In this document: positions 44,484 to 52,214 of the stretch, one piece after another
Numbering within the stretch: position 1 is the stretch's first letter
Layout of the letters: each line of letters opens with the position of its first letter
Origin: Massilia polaris
GTDB lineage: Bacteria; Pseudomonadota; Gammaproteobacteria; Burkholderiales; Burkholderiaceae_D
DNA length: 52,214 bases
Direction: 5' to 3'
Assembly: GCF_012927275.1 (NCBI RefSeq)
Contig: NZ_JABBGG010000018.1
Coordinates: 1 to 52,214 of the forward strand
Program-made: the position numbers and the translations under genes
The notes under the pieces: generated by a model
What the model saw: the letters and a program-made list of their open reading frames with translations, nothing else
Database searches by the model: none
Told to the model about the DNA's origin: nothing

Positions 44484-44765
44484 CTACGAAGCGTTGATGT
44501 GGAGGCTGGAATAGAACTCCAGGTTTGCCCTGCCCCGCGCCCGCTCAAGTCGCTTAGCAGTTTCAGCTGGTAGCAAGACGGCTGTGACCTCATTAATCAC
44601 AGCGCCTTGTTCGGCCCTGCAAAATTTAGCGAACAACTCGCCGAATTTTTCTACGAAAGAATATTGAGCCTCGGCGGCGTCAACCGCATACCCAATCCAA
44701 ACCATTAAAGTATGCCCCTCCCCTGTCGCGCCGTAATCAGCCCAGACCGTCCAGATCGTCTTCAT
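44484..44765 (-). CDS. Small protein of unknown function behind the helicase
   Basis: A 93-residue protein with no signal peptide: MKTIWTVWADYGATGEGHTL, then AEAQYSFVEKFGELFAKFCR. Predicted alternating strands and helices without a known motif. Its ATG lies 1 bp beyond the helicase stop, so it is translationally coupled to it. It is probably a partner or immunity-type subunit of the helicase cluster, but that rests on position only. Confidence 0.65.
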   Translation of the reverse strand: MKTIWTVWADYGATGEGHTLMVWIGYAVDAAEAQYSFVEKFGELFAKFCRAEQGAVINEVTAVLLPAETAKRLERARGRANLEFYSSLHINAS

Positions 44766-44766
44766 A

Positions 44767-47265
44767 TCAGCTCAGGGAAACAGTATATGTTCCGAAAAAC
44801 TGATCGGGGTGCAGCTTAAACTTGTACATCTCTTCAAGTACAAATTCGGGAGAGGCAAAAACGGGACCGAGTTGCGCGAGCTTTTGCATGAACTGGACGA
44901 GAGCGACGCCCAGTGCCGTACAGCCGGCCTGCGTCAGCACCCGCGTCTGCGGCGGGTAATTTGCATCGTGGTCAACGGCTGTGACTTTTGCGACCACAAG
45001 TGATTCAAACCGCTCGGCGAATACTGGATAGTTAGTTTGGGACCACTGCATACTGTCGTGCAGTTGACCCGAATCCTTCTTGTGAAGTGTCTTCAGGTTT
45101 TCATTTTTCGCTTCGATGACTAACGCGCGCGGGCCCCAGAACCAAAGGCCGTCCGGTCCGTCGCTAAATTCTTCGTCAGGCCGTGACGCTTCGGCCCCCA
45201 ATGCTTCGCCAAGCCGCATCAACGCGGCCTCCACCTTCTTGGATTTCTGATTTAGATCTAGTGCATTTGCAATTCGTTGGGCCTCGATCACTGCAGCGTT
45301 CGGATTGGCAAACTTGCCGAACCAGACGCACACCTTCTCAGCGACGGTTTTAGCGCCGGGCATAGCCGGTTTACGAGGGAGCGACGGGGGAATCGCAAGT
45401 GTAACGTTGTTCTCGCGCGCTGCCTGCTGGATGGCCATCGCTTCAACAACATCCGATAGATAGGTAATCCGCGAGAGGCGCTGAAGATGGATGCCAAGCT
45501 CATCACCCGTAAGCTTCGCCGTATGAATTGCCTTCTGAAGTAGCGGTTTCGCGTCGGCAGACATATTGTTGGATGCCATAACGTGGGCACGCCGCTCTTG
45601 TTCTGCGAGTTCGATCGTGGCCACCGCGATCTCTGGATTCTTTTTTGCGACGTCACGGACCTTTGCGTTGTAGTACTTCTTCCATCCCGGATCGCGATTG
45701 AGGCACTGTCCAATTACCTGACGAATCGCGGCATCGGGTTTGCCACCGCTCGACTTGCGGACCATATCAGCCAGCTCGATGCAGAGATTAATTTGATTGC
45801 GTGAGTCGTGAGTCATCGCACCCAGCACGTCCTTGCGACCGACGTATGTGGTCAGATCCTGTCCAGCCAGGAGTACCACGGCAAAATCAGCATGTGATCG
45901 CACCGGTCGCCCCATCCCCTGCTCTATCCGGAAAATTGTTCGATTGCGGACACCACCAGGTGTAACGGACATCGTCGAGTCGACCTTATCGATAAGTCCC
46001 GCACCGTAGGGCGTGCCGTCAATGACGAGTACTCGACAAGCGTCATCAGGAAGGTCCACGCCATCAAAACGCTGAGCGAAAACCGCGAAACGCGTACCCG
46101 ACCCTGGATTCTTTAGCCTGCGGACGCCTTCCGCAAAATTATCGTCTTTAAAATAGGTGGCACCCTTAGCTACCCAGTCCTCAGCCAGCTGACCGCTGGA
46201 TGTAAGAACCACCACGTTATGGGTTTTCGAAAGATCCGCGCAAAGATCCATTACGTAGGCCCTGTCGAGCTCCGGATCAATCAGCGACGGCGCGAGAATC
46301 ATTCGTTCTCCGAGGCCCCGGTCAGAGGGTGGCAAAATTGGATCAGATGCTGCCGCAGCTGAAACCCCTAGCTCGCGTGTCAGAAGCGAGTCGTCGGCCA
46401 ACGTAGCCGACATAAACAACCTGTGCTCGGCCTGGGCGTAAGCACGAACCTGTTCTGTGGGGAGAACCTCTGGGCTAATTTCTAGCTTTGTCCCGGATAT
46501 GACGCATCTGCAAAGCGGCAATATCCCGCTGAGATAGGGCCAGACGAAGATGAAATTCTGCTCGGCAGCGTACCCATGTAGGATTTGTTGAATCTCTTGA
46601 TAGGAATCGGTCCATATCCAATGGGGGACCTCCAGCAAGGCGCCAGGATCACCGCTCTCCACATCCATCCATTTGGTGCGGTGATAATTGCTGCAACACG
46701 GCGCCAGTACTTCGATGAGCCGGTTGTAGGCTTCTCCGGTTACTGTCAAAGTGAACTGCTTGCGGATATTTTCAACACCAGCATGAGCATCGTCGAGCAC
46801 GATGGCATGGGGCACCAAGTTGACCTTCGGGTTGGCGAAAGTGCTGCGTGCATTGAACAGCTTCTCATATGTGCAGACCATTACCGCGTCGCCCCGGGCG
46901 CACTCTTGGGGAGGGTACGTTTCACCGCCCAAGTAAGCCTTAGCCGGAATGCCGAGCCGGGCGGCTTCCTCGAGGACTTGATCGATGAGTTGGGAAGTCG
47001 GGCAAAGAAATACCACCGGTTCACCCGTGACGCGCATATACCCGTAAAGGTACAGCAGGCCGACCGTCGTTTTGCCCGCGCCGGTGCTTACCTTCAGCAC
47101 CGAATCCTTCTGGCCGCTCCGCTCCGTCAGAGCACGCATCGCTTCCCGCTGAGCGGGGCGTGGCTCCGTGTGCGTTCCTTTTACGTCGAGCGCGCCATAA
47201 AACTTTTCAAGGTCATATACGACCTCTTCTTGCTTTGCTCCGATCAGGCTGCCGAAATCAATCAT
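44767..47265 (-). CDS. SF2 DEAD/DEAH-type helicase with C-terminal PD-(D/E)XK-like region
   Basis: An 832-residue protein. Helicase core: Q-motif-like PRPAQREAM, Walker A STGAGKTT (60-67), DDAH box (158-161), SAT (286-288) and motif VI QGMGRPVRS (449-457). A helical region follows. Near the C-terminus DGLWFWGPRALVIEAKNENL has an acidic residue (D705), then E718-x-K720, with a Gln at 734, a layout like PD-(D/E)XK nucleases. It would unwind DNA or RNA and may cut it. It is the central gene of the five-gene cluster and is coupled to the small gene downstream. I do not match the full domain order to a named defence system. Confidence 0.82.
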   Translation of the reverse strand: MIDFGSLIGAKQEEVVYDLEKFYGALDVKGTHTEPRPAQREAMRALTERSGQKDSVLKVSTGAGKTTVGLLYLYGYMRVTGEPVVFLCPTSQLIDQVLEEAARLGIPAKAYLGGETYPPQECARGDAVMVCTYEKLFNARSTFANPKVNLVPHAIVLDDAHAGVENIRKQFTLTVTGEAYNRLIEVLAPCCSNYHRTKWMDVESGDPGALLEVPHWIWTDSYQEIQQILHGYAAEQNFIFVWPYLSGILPLCRCVISGTKLEISPEVLPTEQVRAYAQAEHRLFMSATLADDSLLTRELGVSAAAASDPILPPSDRGLGERMILAPSLIDPELDRAYVMDLCADLSKTHNVVVLTSSGQLAEDWVAKGATYFKDDNFAEGVRRLKNPGSGTRFAVFAQRFDGVDLPDDACRVLVIDGTPYGAGLIDKVDSTMSVTPGGVRNRTIFRIEQGMGRPVRSHADFAVVLLAGQDLTTYVGRKDVLGAMTHDSRNQINLCIELADMVRKSSGGKPDAAIRQVIGQCLNRDPGWKKYYNAKVRDVAKKNPEIAVATIELAEQERRAHVMASNNMSADAKPLLQKAIHTAKLTGDELGIHLQRLSRITYLSDVVEAMAIQQAARENNVTLAIPPSLPRKPAMPGAKTVAEKVCVWFGKFANPNAAVIEAQRIANALDLNQKSKKVEAALMRLGEALGAEASRPDEEFSDGPDGLWFWGPRALVIEAKNENLKTLHKKDSGQLHDSMQWSQTNYPVFAERFESLVVAKVTAVDHDANYPPQTRVLTQAGCTALGVALVQFMQKLAQLGPVFASPEFVLEEMYKFKLHPDQFFGTYTVSLS

Positions 47266-47406
47266 AAAAATATCCTAAGTCTGGCTCACGACTATCACAC
47301 TGCCACGTCGTTGTGCGGCCCAATCGACTAGCGTGGGTTGACACGTCTCGCTCATCGTGTTGTTCGAGCGCTGCAAGCAATATGGGGGAGAAATCTCAAC
47401 AGTTTC

Positions 47407-48504
47407 CTACTTCACTAGCCGGAGTCCGGTAGCCGGCGCAAGGTCATACATGGAGGACAGTTCGTGATAGTGCAGATGAAGAATTTTCGCGAGTTCTTCG
47501 TTCGTGTAGTCCATGTCTTCCACCATATTCCGCACGAGAACATCCATCACCGAAGTCTTCTCAGGCTCAAAATCGACAGCAGAAGGTTCACGCAGCCGGA
47601 AATTACGTATCGACATCTGCCGCCACAAATACCCTGCCTTGTTGCGGTCTATCCGTCCTAAATCCGATGCACGATAAATCATTGCCGCCATGGATACTTT
47701 CCAGACCGGCTTCATGTACGCGGCCTTTTCTAGCGTCAGTCCCTGCAACTCTGGGCCGATGTCACTTGCAGGCATGAGTAAGGCTGACGCAAACCGGTCT
47801 GCCTCTTCTTCCATATTGGGGCTTGGATAGGCATGCATCACAACGTGCCCGAGCTCATGCGCCAAGCTAAAACGCATTCGATCGGCCGGCTGGTCTTTGT
47901 TCAGAAAAATTATTGGCGGCAGCCCTGGAATTCGATAACTCACGCCATCAATTTTGGCGTCGTTAAGCGGGCAATGTACAACCAGGCATCCGGCACGTTC
48001 GACATGCTCGGTTAATGAACGCAAAGGACCGCGGGGCAGGAGCCAGGCACGCCTTACATTATTCGCGACCGCCTCGGGGTCCCCTCCCATGTCGTCAAGA
48101 TCGTAGAACGGGAGAGGAAGCTCGGGGTTCAATTCGACGGCAGACAAAAATTTTCTCACGTGCCCAATCCGAATGTTCAACTCGGCGATGACGCGATCAA
48201 GTACCTTTTGCGGGACCGAAGCCTTCTTCCGGTACATCGGGTGGGCGCTCATCGGCGCACCATATTCGCGTTCGGCCTGGTAAAAAAACGAAACAGGGCA
48301 TTCTAGCGCGAGCGCCAGCCGTTCCTGAACCTCATAAGTGCAATCCTTGATGCCCTGTTCTATTTTCGACAGGGCACCTTGAGTGATACCGGCCAATGCT
48401 GCCAATTCCGACTGGCTCAATGAGCGCATTCGACGTCGCAAACTTACAAGCTCACCGCGCAGGGGCCGGTCTAGTTCAACCGGTCGAAACATCTTGTTTA
48501 CCAT
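47407..48504 (-). CDS. XRE-family HTH protein fused to ImmA/IrrE metallopeptidase
   Basis: A 365-residue protein. The N-terminal Cro/CI helix-turn-helix is RMRSLSQSELAALAGITQGA, then LSKIEQGIKDCTYEVQERLA (about 25-70). The central domain carries the zinc protease motif in RMRFSLAHELGHVVMHAYPS (HExxH) and the following EEEADRFASALLMP (third ligand), as in ImmA/IrrE. The C-terminus is an uncharacterised helical region. ImmA-type proteases cleave XRE repressors to start a response, so it may sense damage or phage and control the cluster. It overlaps the upstream gene by 29 bp; 141 bp separate it from the helicase gene. Confidence 0.88.
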   Translation of the reverse strand: MVNKMFRPVELDRPLRGELVSLRRRMRSLSQSELAALAGITQGALSKIEQGIKDCTYEVQERLALALECPVSFFYQAEREYGAPMSAHPMYRKKASVPQKVLDRVIAELNIRIGHVRKFLSAVELNPELPLPFYDLDDMGGDPEAVANNVRRAWLLPRGPLRSLTEHVERAGCLVVHCPLNDAKIDGVSYRIPGLPPIIFLNKDQPADRMRFSLAHELGHVVMHAYPSPNMEEEADRFASALLMPASDIGPELQGLTLEKAAYMKPVWKVSMAAMIYRASDLGRIDRNKAGYLWRQMSIRNFRLREPSAVDFEPEKTSVMDVLVRNMVEDMDYTNEELAKILHLHYHELSSMYDLAPATGLRLVK

Positions 48505-49084
48505 CTTTCGATTTATTTCTTGGTTTTACGATGCGGTCAGCTACTGATCCGCCATTTTCCGGTGCGGGTGGTTCTGCGAACGGGATGACGTTTTGCACGA
48601 CTGGATCAGCGCCGAACAAATCGATCATCCAGGCGACCGCCTTGCGGTGTCGCTGCACTAGCACGATACGTTCAATTTCGGTCTCGGATCTATCCAGCTG
48701 GTAGACCATATCGAGCCTTGCGACCCCATCAAACATGTCTTGGGTCTGGTCAACATAAGCCAGCGCGCTCTTTGTCGGATAATTCCGCGACAATAGCTTT
48801 TCATCAGCTTTCTTCATCCGAATGAAAATATTGCCACCAACAAGGAGTCCTCGGTACGCCTTCATCTTCTCCTCGAAGGTAATACCCTCCCGGCCATCAA
48901 AAACCCGCTTCGAATGCACCAGCATCTGGTTCCATACCACATTCGCACGTACGCGCTTACACTGCATCGTCGGCGCGAACGGCCCCTCCTTCCAGTCACG
49001 CCATGCATTACGCACGACCGTAACGAACTCTTCTTGGAAAGGGCGTACTGCCTCTTCGGCGACATCGCGAGAAATGACCGGCAT
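48476..49084 (-). CDS. Protein of unknown function, first gene of the helicase/ImmA cluster
   Basis: A 202-residue soluble, charged protein. Visible features are VTVVRNAWRDWKEGPFAPTM, VRANVVWNQMLVHSKRVFDG and KAVAWMIDLFGADPVVQNVI, with a disordered, Pro-rich tail. The ATG at 49084 is preceded by GAGAGGTT and I prefer it to the open start at 49147. It overlaps the XRE-ImmA gene, so the two are likely made together. It is not recognised as a known family. Its position before an ImmA protease suggests a sensor or substrate role; this is inference. Confidence 0.7.
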   Translation of the reverse strand: MPVISRDVAEEAVRPFQEEFVTVVRNAWRDWKEGPFAPTMQCKRVRANVVWNQMLVHSKRVFDGREGITFEEKMKAYRGLLVGGNIFIRMKKADEKLLSRNYPTKSALAYVDQTQDMFDGVARLDMVYQLDRSETEIERIVLVQRHRKAVAWMIDLFGADPVVQNVIPFAEPPAPENGGSVADRIVKPRNKSKDGKQDVSTG

Positions 49085-49319
49085 ATTGCAACCTCTCATT
49101 GATTTCAATGAGGCAATGCTAACAGTCAACGACAAAAAGTACAACAAATTATTACCAAAATTATTCCCGTCGAGTCAAATCGCTAGCGGTTAGGTAAGGC
49201 GAAAACACGATTTCGCTCTCAACTTCTTCCTCTGATATGCTCCGCTCACGGCCTTGAGCGTTCAGCAAACGAATCCTGTACACTGACTACAACTGCGTCT
49301 TTAGATCGAACAACGCGAC

Positions 49320-49433
49320 ATGGCGCTCACGAAACACCCTCCTTCCGCGATTGTTACGCAATATAAGGCTGCTGCTGCCGCTCGCCGTGCGAAGATCGCT
49401 GCAACGATCACATCCGATGCTGAAGAGGTGTAG
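49320..49433 (+). CDS. Very small open frame before the structured repeats
   Basis: ATG at 49320 opens a 37-residue peptide, MALTKHPPSAIVTQYKAAAA then ARRAKIAATITSDAEEV, ending at TAG 49431. Codon use looks coding-like (Ala/Arg helix, basic), but no strong ribosome site precedes it. It lies about 90 bp upstream of the tandem stem-loop units on the same strand. It may be a leader peptide or chance. Confidence 0.3.
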   Translation: MALTKHPPSAIVTQYKAAAAARRAKIAATITSDAEEV

Positions 49434-49520
49434 CCGAGCTCAGGTCGAATTCGGGCCACGCTAAGCGGGAAAGCAATACCGCGAGATCGACAACACCAGT
49501 TGTTCGGCCCTTCGGGGATT

Positions 49521-49760
49521 AACATTCCAGAATTCGCGACAGCCCGAAAAAAGAGGTCTGTTTGAAATCAATGAAACACGGCCATTCTTTTTCAAACACA
49601 GCGTGAACTTCAGGCGAAAGTTTTCTGCCCCTCCTCTATCAACATCCCAGAATTTGCGATGGCAAAAAAGAAAGTCGAAAAGTAACCAAAACGCAGAGTG
49701 TCTTCGGTTGAAGGCAATGAAACAATGCGATGATAATTTTCACCGAAGACTGGGCGAAAA
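49521..49760 (+). repeat. Two tandem ~120-bp units forming stem-loops with covarying stems and a conserved loop
   Basis: Unit 1 starts at 49521 (AACATTCCAGAATTCGCGAC), unit 2 at 49641 (AACATCCCAGAATTTGCGAT); both end GGCGAAA. Each contains a hairpin. In unit 1 TGTTTGAA (49559-49566) pairs with TTCAAACA (49591-49598). In unit 2 GTCTTCGGT (49700-49708) pairs with ACCGAAGAC (49742-49750). Stem sequences differ in a compensated way, while the loops share CAATGAAACA and the TGAA/TTCA closing bases. That pattern indicates selection on RNA structure. The units lie between the ImmA/helicase cluster and the nitrilase operon and overlap the terminator of the latter at their right edge. Strand of transcription is not known; given as plus because the hairpins are described that way. 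Confidence 0.6.
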
Positions 49761-49780
49761 AAAACGGCCGCGTGGGCCGT
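49757..49780 (-). terminator. Rho-independent terminator of the nitrilase operon
   Basis: On the minus strand ACGGCCC-ACGC-GGCCGT is followed directly by eight T, a textbook intrinsic terminator, 19 bp beyond the stop of the small Ala-rich gene at 49799. Confidence 0.88.
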
Positions 49781-49798
49781 CTCGATAGGCGATGCGTA

Positions 49799-50149
49799 TT
49801 ATCCGAGCACGCCCAGCCGACGCAACGAGGCCGCGACCTGACCTTGCGCGTCCGCAATTGCCGAACGCCGCGAGGGCTGTGCGGGCGTAACGCCACCCTG
49901 AGCAAGTGCACGTCCGACGACACCAGTTGCCGCTACACCGGCCGGGCTGGCGGCTGCGGCGCGGACAATGTCTACCGCCTGCACATGAACTCCCCCCGTG
50001 GCTGTAGCGCGGCTACTGGATTTGAACAAGGCGGCACCCGCGGCCGTCCCACGCTTGACTTTAGCTTGCTGGACAGCGTCCATAACGGGGGCTTCTTCGG
50101 CAAACGGCTTTCTGCTGCCGACGTGAAAAATGAGTGGTTTGGTTGCCAT
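49799..50149 (-). CDS. Small Ala-rich protein paired with the nitrilase-fold protein
   Basis: A 116-residue basic protein rich in Ala, Gly and Val: MATKPLIFHVGSRKPFAEEA at the start, then AGAALFKSSSRATATGGVHV and IVRAAAASPAGVAATGVVGR. No signal peptide or known motif. It starts 12 bp after the nitrilase-fold gene in the same direction and ends at a strong terminator, so the two form one operon. The regular spacing of Ala/Val suggests helices that may bind the partner or RNA. Not recognised. Confidence 0.68.
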   Translation of the reverse strand: MATKPLIFHVGSRKPFAEEAPVMDAVQQAKVKRGTAAGAALFKSSSRATATGGVHVQAVDIVRAAAASPAGVAATGVVGRALAQGGVTPAQPSRRSAIADAQGQVAASLRRLGVLG

Positions 50150-50161
50150 AATGGGTCCAGT

Positions 50162-51868
50162 CTATATCCAACTAGGCCGGTCTGCAAGAAAAAGGGGAAC
50201 TACCGTGCGCAAGGTCAGCTGGCGCGACAACTCTTTGTCCGACCGGTTGTCCAGCGTATTTTGGTGCTTTTTCTTCGATTCCAAGGTCAGCATCATTGCC
50301 AACGCGCCACTCGGCAACCCGATCTCCTGGGTCCTGCCGCCGCCGTCGCGCCACAGACCGATCGATCTGGCGGGCTTTGCCTCCAGCCAGTTTGAACGGT
50401 CAACCATCGCCGCGCAGGTGAATGACAGCACCGCGGAGCCGGGATCCTCGGCCAGGACCGTGGCATAACGGCCGGGCCATCGCACCGCGAGCTGGGGCCC
50501 GTCCATCAGCAGCGCGATCACTAGGTTGGGACCGACCGCCCGGATTGCGCTCATCGCCGGATCGGTGCGTGCTAGGTCCTCGCAAATGAGGGTGGCCAGC
50601 GACATGTCCCGGCGCAAGCCAAAAAATGGCAACTGACGCTGGCTTACGTCGATGTCCTCCCACCACTTATCGTTTCCGGGGGAGTTATCAAAGTTTAGTC
50701 CGTAGCGATCCGTCTGCCCACGGTCGAGGCGCCAGCGATGGTGTTTGTTTTGCTCACCCATGGCCACATGCCCGTCCTCTTGGAACACGAAAGTCAGTGC
50801 TCGGTTGAGCTGGTTTTCCCCGGCTTCCGAATCGAGCACCCCGGTAATCAGGAATTCGATGCCCAGCTCGGCCGCCGCGAGTGCTTGTACCAGTTCACCA
50901 GCCAGCGCGCTCGACAACGCACACTCGGGAAGAATAACGCCGGTCGGGACTGCGCCGGTTTCCATTTGAGCCTGCTTAATAAGCGGTATTACCAAGTCAT
51001 CGGCAAGAAGTTGGCCGGTGAGCGGCTGTCCGTCCAGCGTGAGCCACGTCTGGTTCAGCTTGAAATATGCTGGCACATGGTTATCTGCCAAATTTTGCCG
51101 CGGGGAACTCAACTGGAAGCTACGGCCATGGATTGTGAACGGAAACGGAATAAGCAGCAGCCGAAGGTCATATGGCGCCGCCGGCTGCGCCTGATCACCT
51201 CCCAGCCGCTTGCTCGAGAGGATCCATGATGGTTCGAGGACGGAGATCGGCGCTAGCAGGGCCAAATAGTGGCTCAGTGAGCGGATCGTGCAGCCGACCG
51301 AGGAAGTAATTGCTTTGGGTAAGACGATGGCGCGGTCAGGCGGTACCATTACGCACAGCGAATGCGGTGCATGTGGCAACATGACCGACGCATCCGCCTC
51401 GGTGAGCGCTGCAAACGCCATAGAGGCGAACATATTCAGAGATGCATTGTCCGGGGCCACGTCCCAGCCCATGCCGGCGCAAGCTTCGTCAGCGATCGCA
51501 AACAACGCCAAGAGGATTTGTACTAAATCCGTATGTTCACGAACGGCACTCACCCGGACGTCGGAGAAGGTGGTTACGACGGCTTGCCATAACGAATCGA
51601 CCGGGCCCGGGACCATATCATCGTTGGCGTTCCATACGCGCGCACAGTTAGCGATCTCCGTCAGGCGAATCGCGTGTTCATCAAGTTTTTGCCGGTCGGG
51701 ACTCGCCATTGTGTAGCAGCCGGACCTTTCAATAATGGTTCCAACCACAGCAAATAGGTCTACCGGCCAGCTGGGACAGCTCTCAAGGTTTGTGGACGGC
51801 GCTGCCTGGGAGTTAAAGGCGTCCGTTCCTTCCGGCAATAATTGCTGAATCAGTTCAATAACCGTCAT
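50162..51868 (-). CDS. Large protein with C-terminal nitrilase-fold (carbon-nitrogen hydrolase) domain
   Basis: A 568-residue cytoplasmic protein. Residues about 232-500 form a nitrilase-like domain with the catalytic triad in place: E315 (VILPECAL), K375 (EQNKHHRW) and C429 (LICEDLAR). LIALLMDG-type strand VIALLMDGPQLAVRWPGRYA and LSFTCAAMVDRSNW follow. The N-terminal 230 residues are helical (WPVDLFAVVGTIIERSGCYT, LLALFAIADEACAGMGWDVA) and unassigned. Nitrilase domains of this type are fused to some defence reverse transcriptases (DRT type 1). Here no RT is present in the window. With the small downstream gene and the nearby stem-loop units the context suggests a defence role. Reaction and substrate are unknown. 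Confidence 0.78.
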   Translation of the reverse strand: MTVIELIQQLLPEGTDAFNSQAAPSTNLESCPSWPVDLFAVVGTIIERSGCYTMASPDRQKLDEHAIRLTEIANCARVWNANDDMVPGPVDSLWQAVVTTFSDVRVSAVREHTDLVQILLALFAIADEACAGMGWDVAPDNASLNMFASMAFAALTEADASVMLPHAPHSLCVMVPPDRAIVLPKAITSSVGCTIRSLSHYLALLAPISVLEPSWILSSKRLGGDQAQPAAPYDLRLLLIPFPFTIHGRSFQLSSPRQNLADNHVPAYFKLNQTWLTLDGQPLTGQLLADDLVIPLIKQAQMETGAVPTGVILPECALSSALAGELVQALAAAELGIEFLITGVLDSEAGENQLNRALTFVFQEDGHVAMGEQNKHHRWRLDRGQTDRYGLNFDNSPGNDKWWEDIDVSQRQLPFFGLRRDMSLATLICEDLARTDPAMSAIRAVGPNLVIALLMDGPQLAVRWPGRYATVLAEDPGSAVLSFTCAAMVDRSNWLEAKPARSIGLWRDGGGRTQEIGLPSGALAMMLTLESKKKHQNTLDNRSDKELSRQLTLRTVVPLFLADRPSWI

Positions 51869-52083
51869 TTCATACCCGTAGTAGACACTGGCTGTCGTGG
51901 CCAGCTCAGCGCGATCGCGGCCAAAGGCTCGACTATAGCCGAAGAGGTGCTAACAGGGAAATTCCAGCAACCTTAGCCCCGAACGCCCCCATCCTGTGGC
52001 GAAGAGAAAGCACGCTACCAACGGAAGCGAATTTGCCAACTGCTGAATGTTAAGAAGCGACTGTGCCAACATCATGTAGGGTT

Positions 52084-52137
52084 CGGGGGGTAATCCCCCC
52101 GCAAAAAGAGCGTGTTTAGAAGTAGAATTTTCTACTT
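52084..52137. other. Two perfect hairpins at the left edge of the IS3 element
   Basis: CGGGGGG-TAAT-CCCCCCG (52084-52101) and AAGTAGAA-TT-TTCTACTT (52120-52137). The second lies within the probable left end of the IS3-like element, which may begin TGTTTAGAAGTAGAATTTTCT at 52113. The first could be a transcription block outside the element. The stretch 51869-52083 has no recognisable gene; it should contain the promoter of the nitrilase operon. Confidence 0.4.
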
Positions 52138-52155
52138 ACGAACAGAAAGCTCTAC

Positions 52156-52214
52156 ATGAAGACGTCCCGCTTTACCGACAGCCAAATCATCGCCATCCTC
52201 AAGCAGGCCGAAGC
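52156..52214 (+). CDS. IS3-family transposase OrfA, cut by the window end
   Basis: The last 20 codons read MKTSRFTDSQIIAILKQAEA, the well-known helix-turn-helix start of IS3-family OrfA (FTDSQIxAILKQAEAG). The remainder, including OrfB, lies outside the window. The element points rightwards, away from the nitrilase operon. Confidence 0.9.
   Translation, partial: MKTSRFTDSQIIAILKQAE

Noticed and set aside
49521-49760. Retron msr-msd
   Set aside because: No reverse transcriptase gene lies in the window and the two units are tandem copies rather than the nested inverted repeats of a retron.

Overview
The window looks like a chromosomal accessory region of a high-GC betaproteobacterium. I infer Oxalobacteraceae (Massilia/Duganella/Janthinobacterium-like) from the protein families and the DUF4148-type gene; this is recollection, not a search. 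No rRNA, tRNA, CRISPR array or replication origin was seen. Most genes up to 24 kb lie on the minus strand.

Layout. 0-2.3 kb: IS21-like end repeats that cut an epoxide hydrolase gene, a sugar O-acetyltransferase, and arsH-arsC behind an ArsR-type operator. 2.6-4.7 kb: a berberine-bridge-type oxidoreductase and a wrecked alpha/beta hydrolase. 5-13 kb: a heavy-metal RND efflux operon (CzcI-like, CzcC-like, small exported protein, adaptor, CusA/CzcA-like pump, small exported protein, EamA transporter with a His-rich tail). 13-19 kb: a MexEF-OprN-type drug efflux operon. 19-21.3 kb: a Rof-like Rho antiterminator, a frameshifted ohrR, msrA and ohr.

22.08-30.10 kb is a transposable element: 36-bp inverted ends (33/36 identical) flanked by a perfect 5-bp duplication TTATA. 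It carries a decayed Tn3-family tnpA and a tyrosine recombinase. Its cargo is a two-gene signalling module: a periplasmic-sensor hybrid histidine kinase with REC and HPt domains, and a REC-PAS-GGDEF-EAL-REC regulator. The ends and duplication are direct observations; regarding the module as mobile cargo is inference.

30-41 kb is a field of broken and fused genes: epoxide hydrolases with internal deletions, a kinase without TM2/HAMP, a tautomerase-SDR chimera, an ester cyclase with an in-frame stop, and fragments of PhnD, DsbC, AraC and transposase genes. Among them sit intact genes: vapBC, an SDR, a thioredoxin-like protein, a DUF4148-like protein, two Ohr-type peroxidases and a lipoprotein. 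A KfrA-like coiled-coil protein and a second set of IS21-like end repeats close the region.

42-52 kb is a defence-island-like segment, visibly more AT-rich. It holds a GIY-YIG protein and a minus-strand cluster of five genes: an unknown protein, an XRE-ImmA/IrrE protease, an SF2 helicase with a PD-(D/E)XK-like tail, a small unknown, and an Abi-C-type abortive infection protein. Next come two tandem ~120-bp units that fold into stem-loops with different stem sequences but a conserved loop. They lie next to an operon of a nitrilase-fold protein (E-K-C triad) and a small Ala-rich protein. An IS3 orfA runs off the right edge. The best candidates for an undescribed system are the tandem RNA-like units with the nitrilase operon, the helicase/ImmA/Abi cluster, and the c-di-GMP phosphorelay inside the Tn3-like element.
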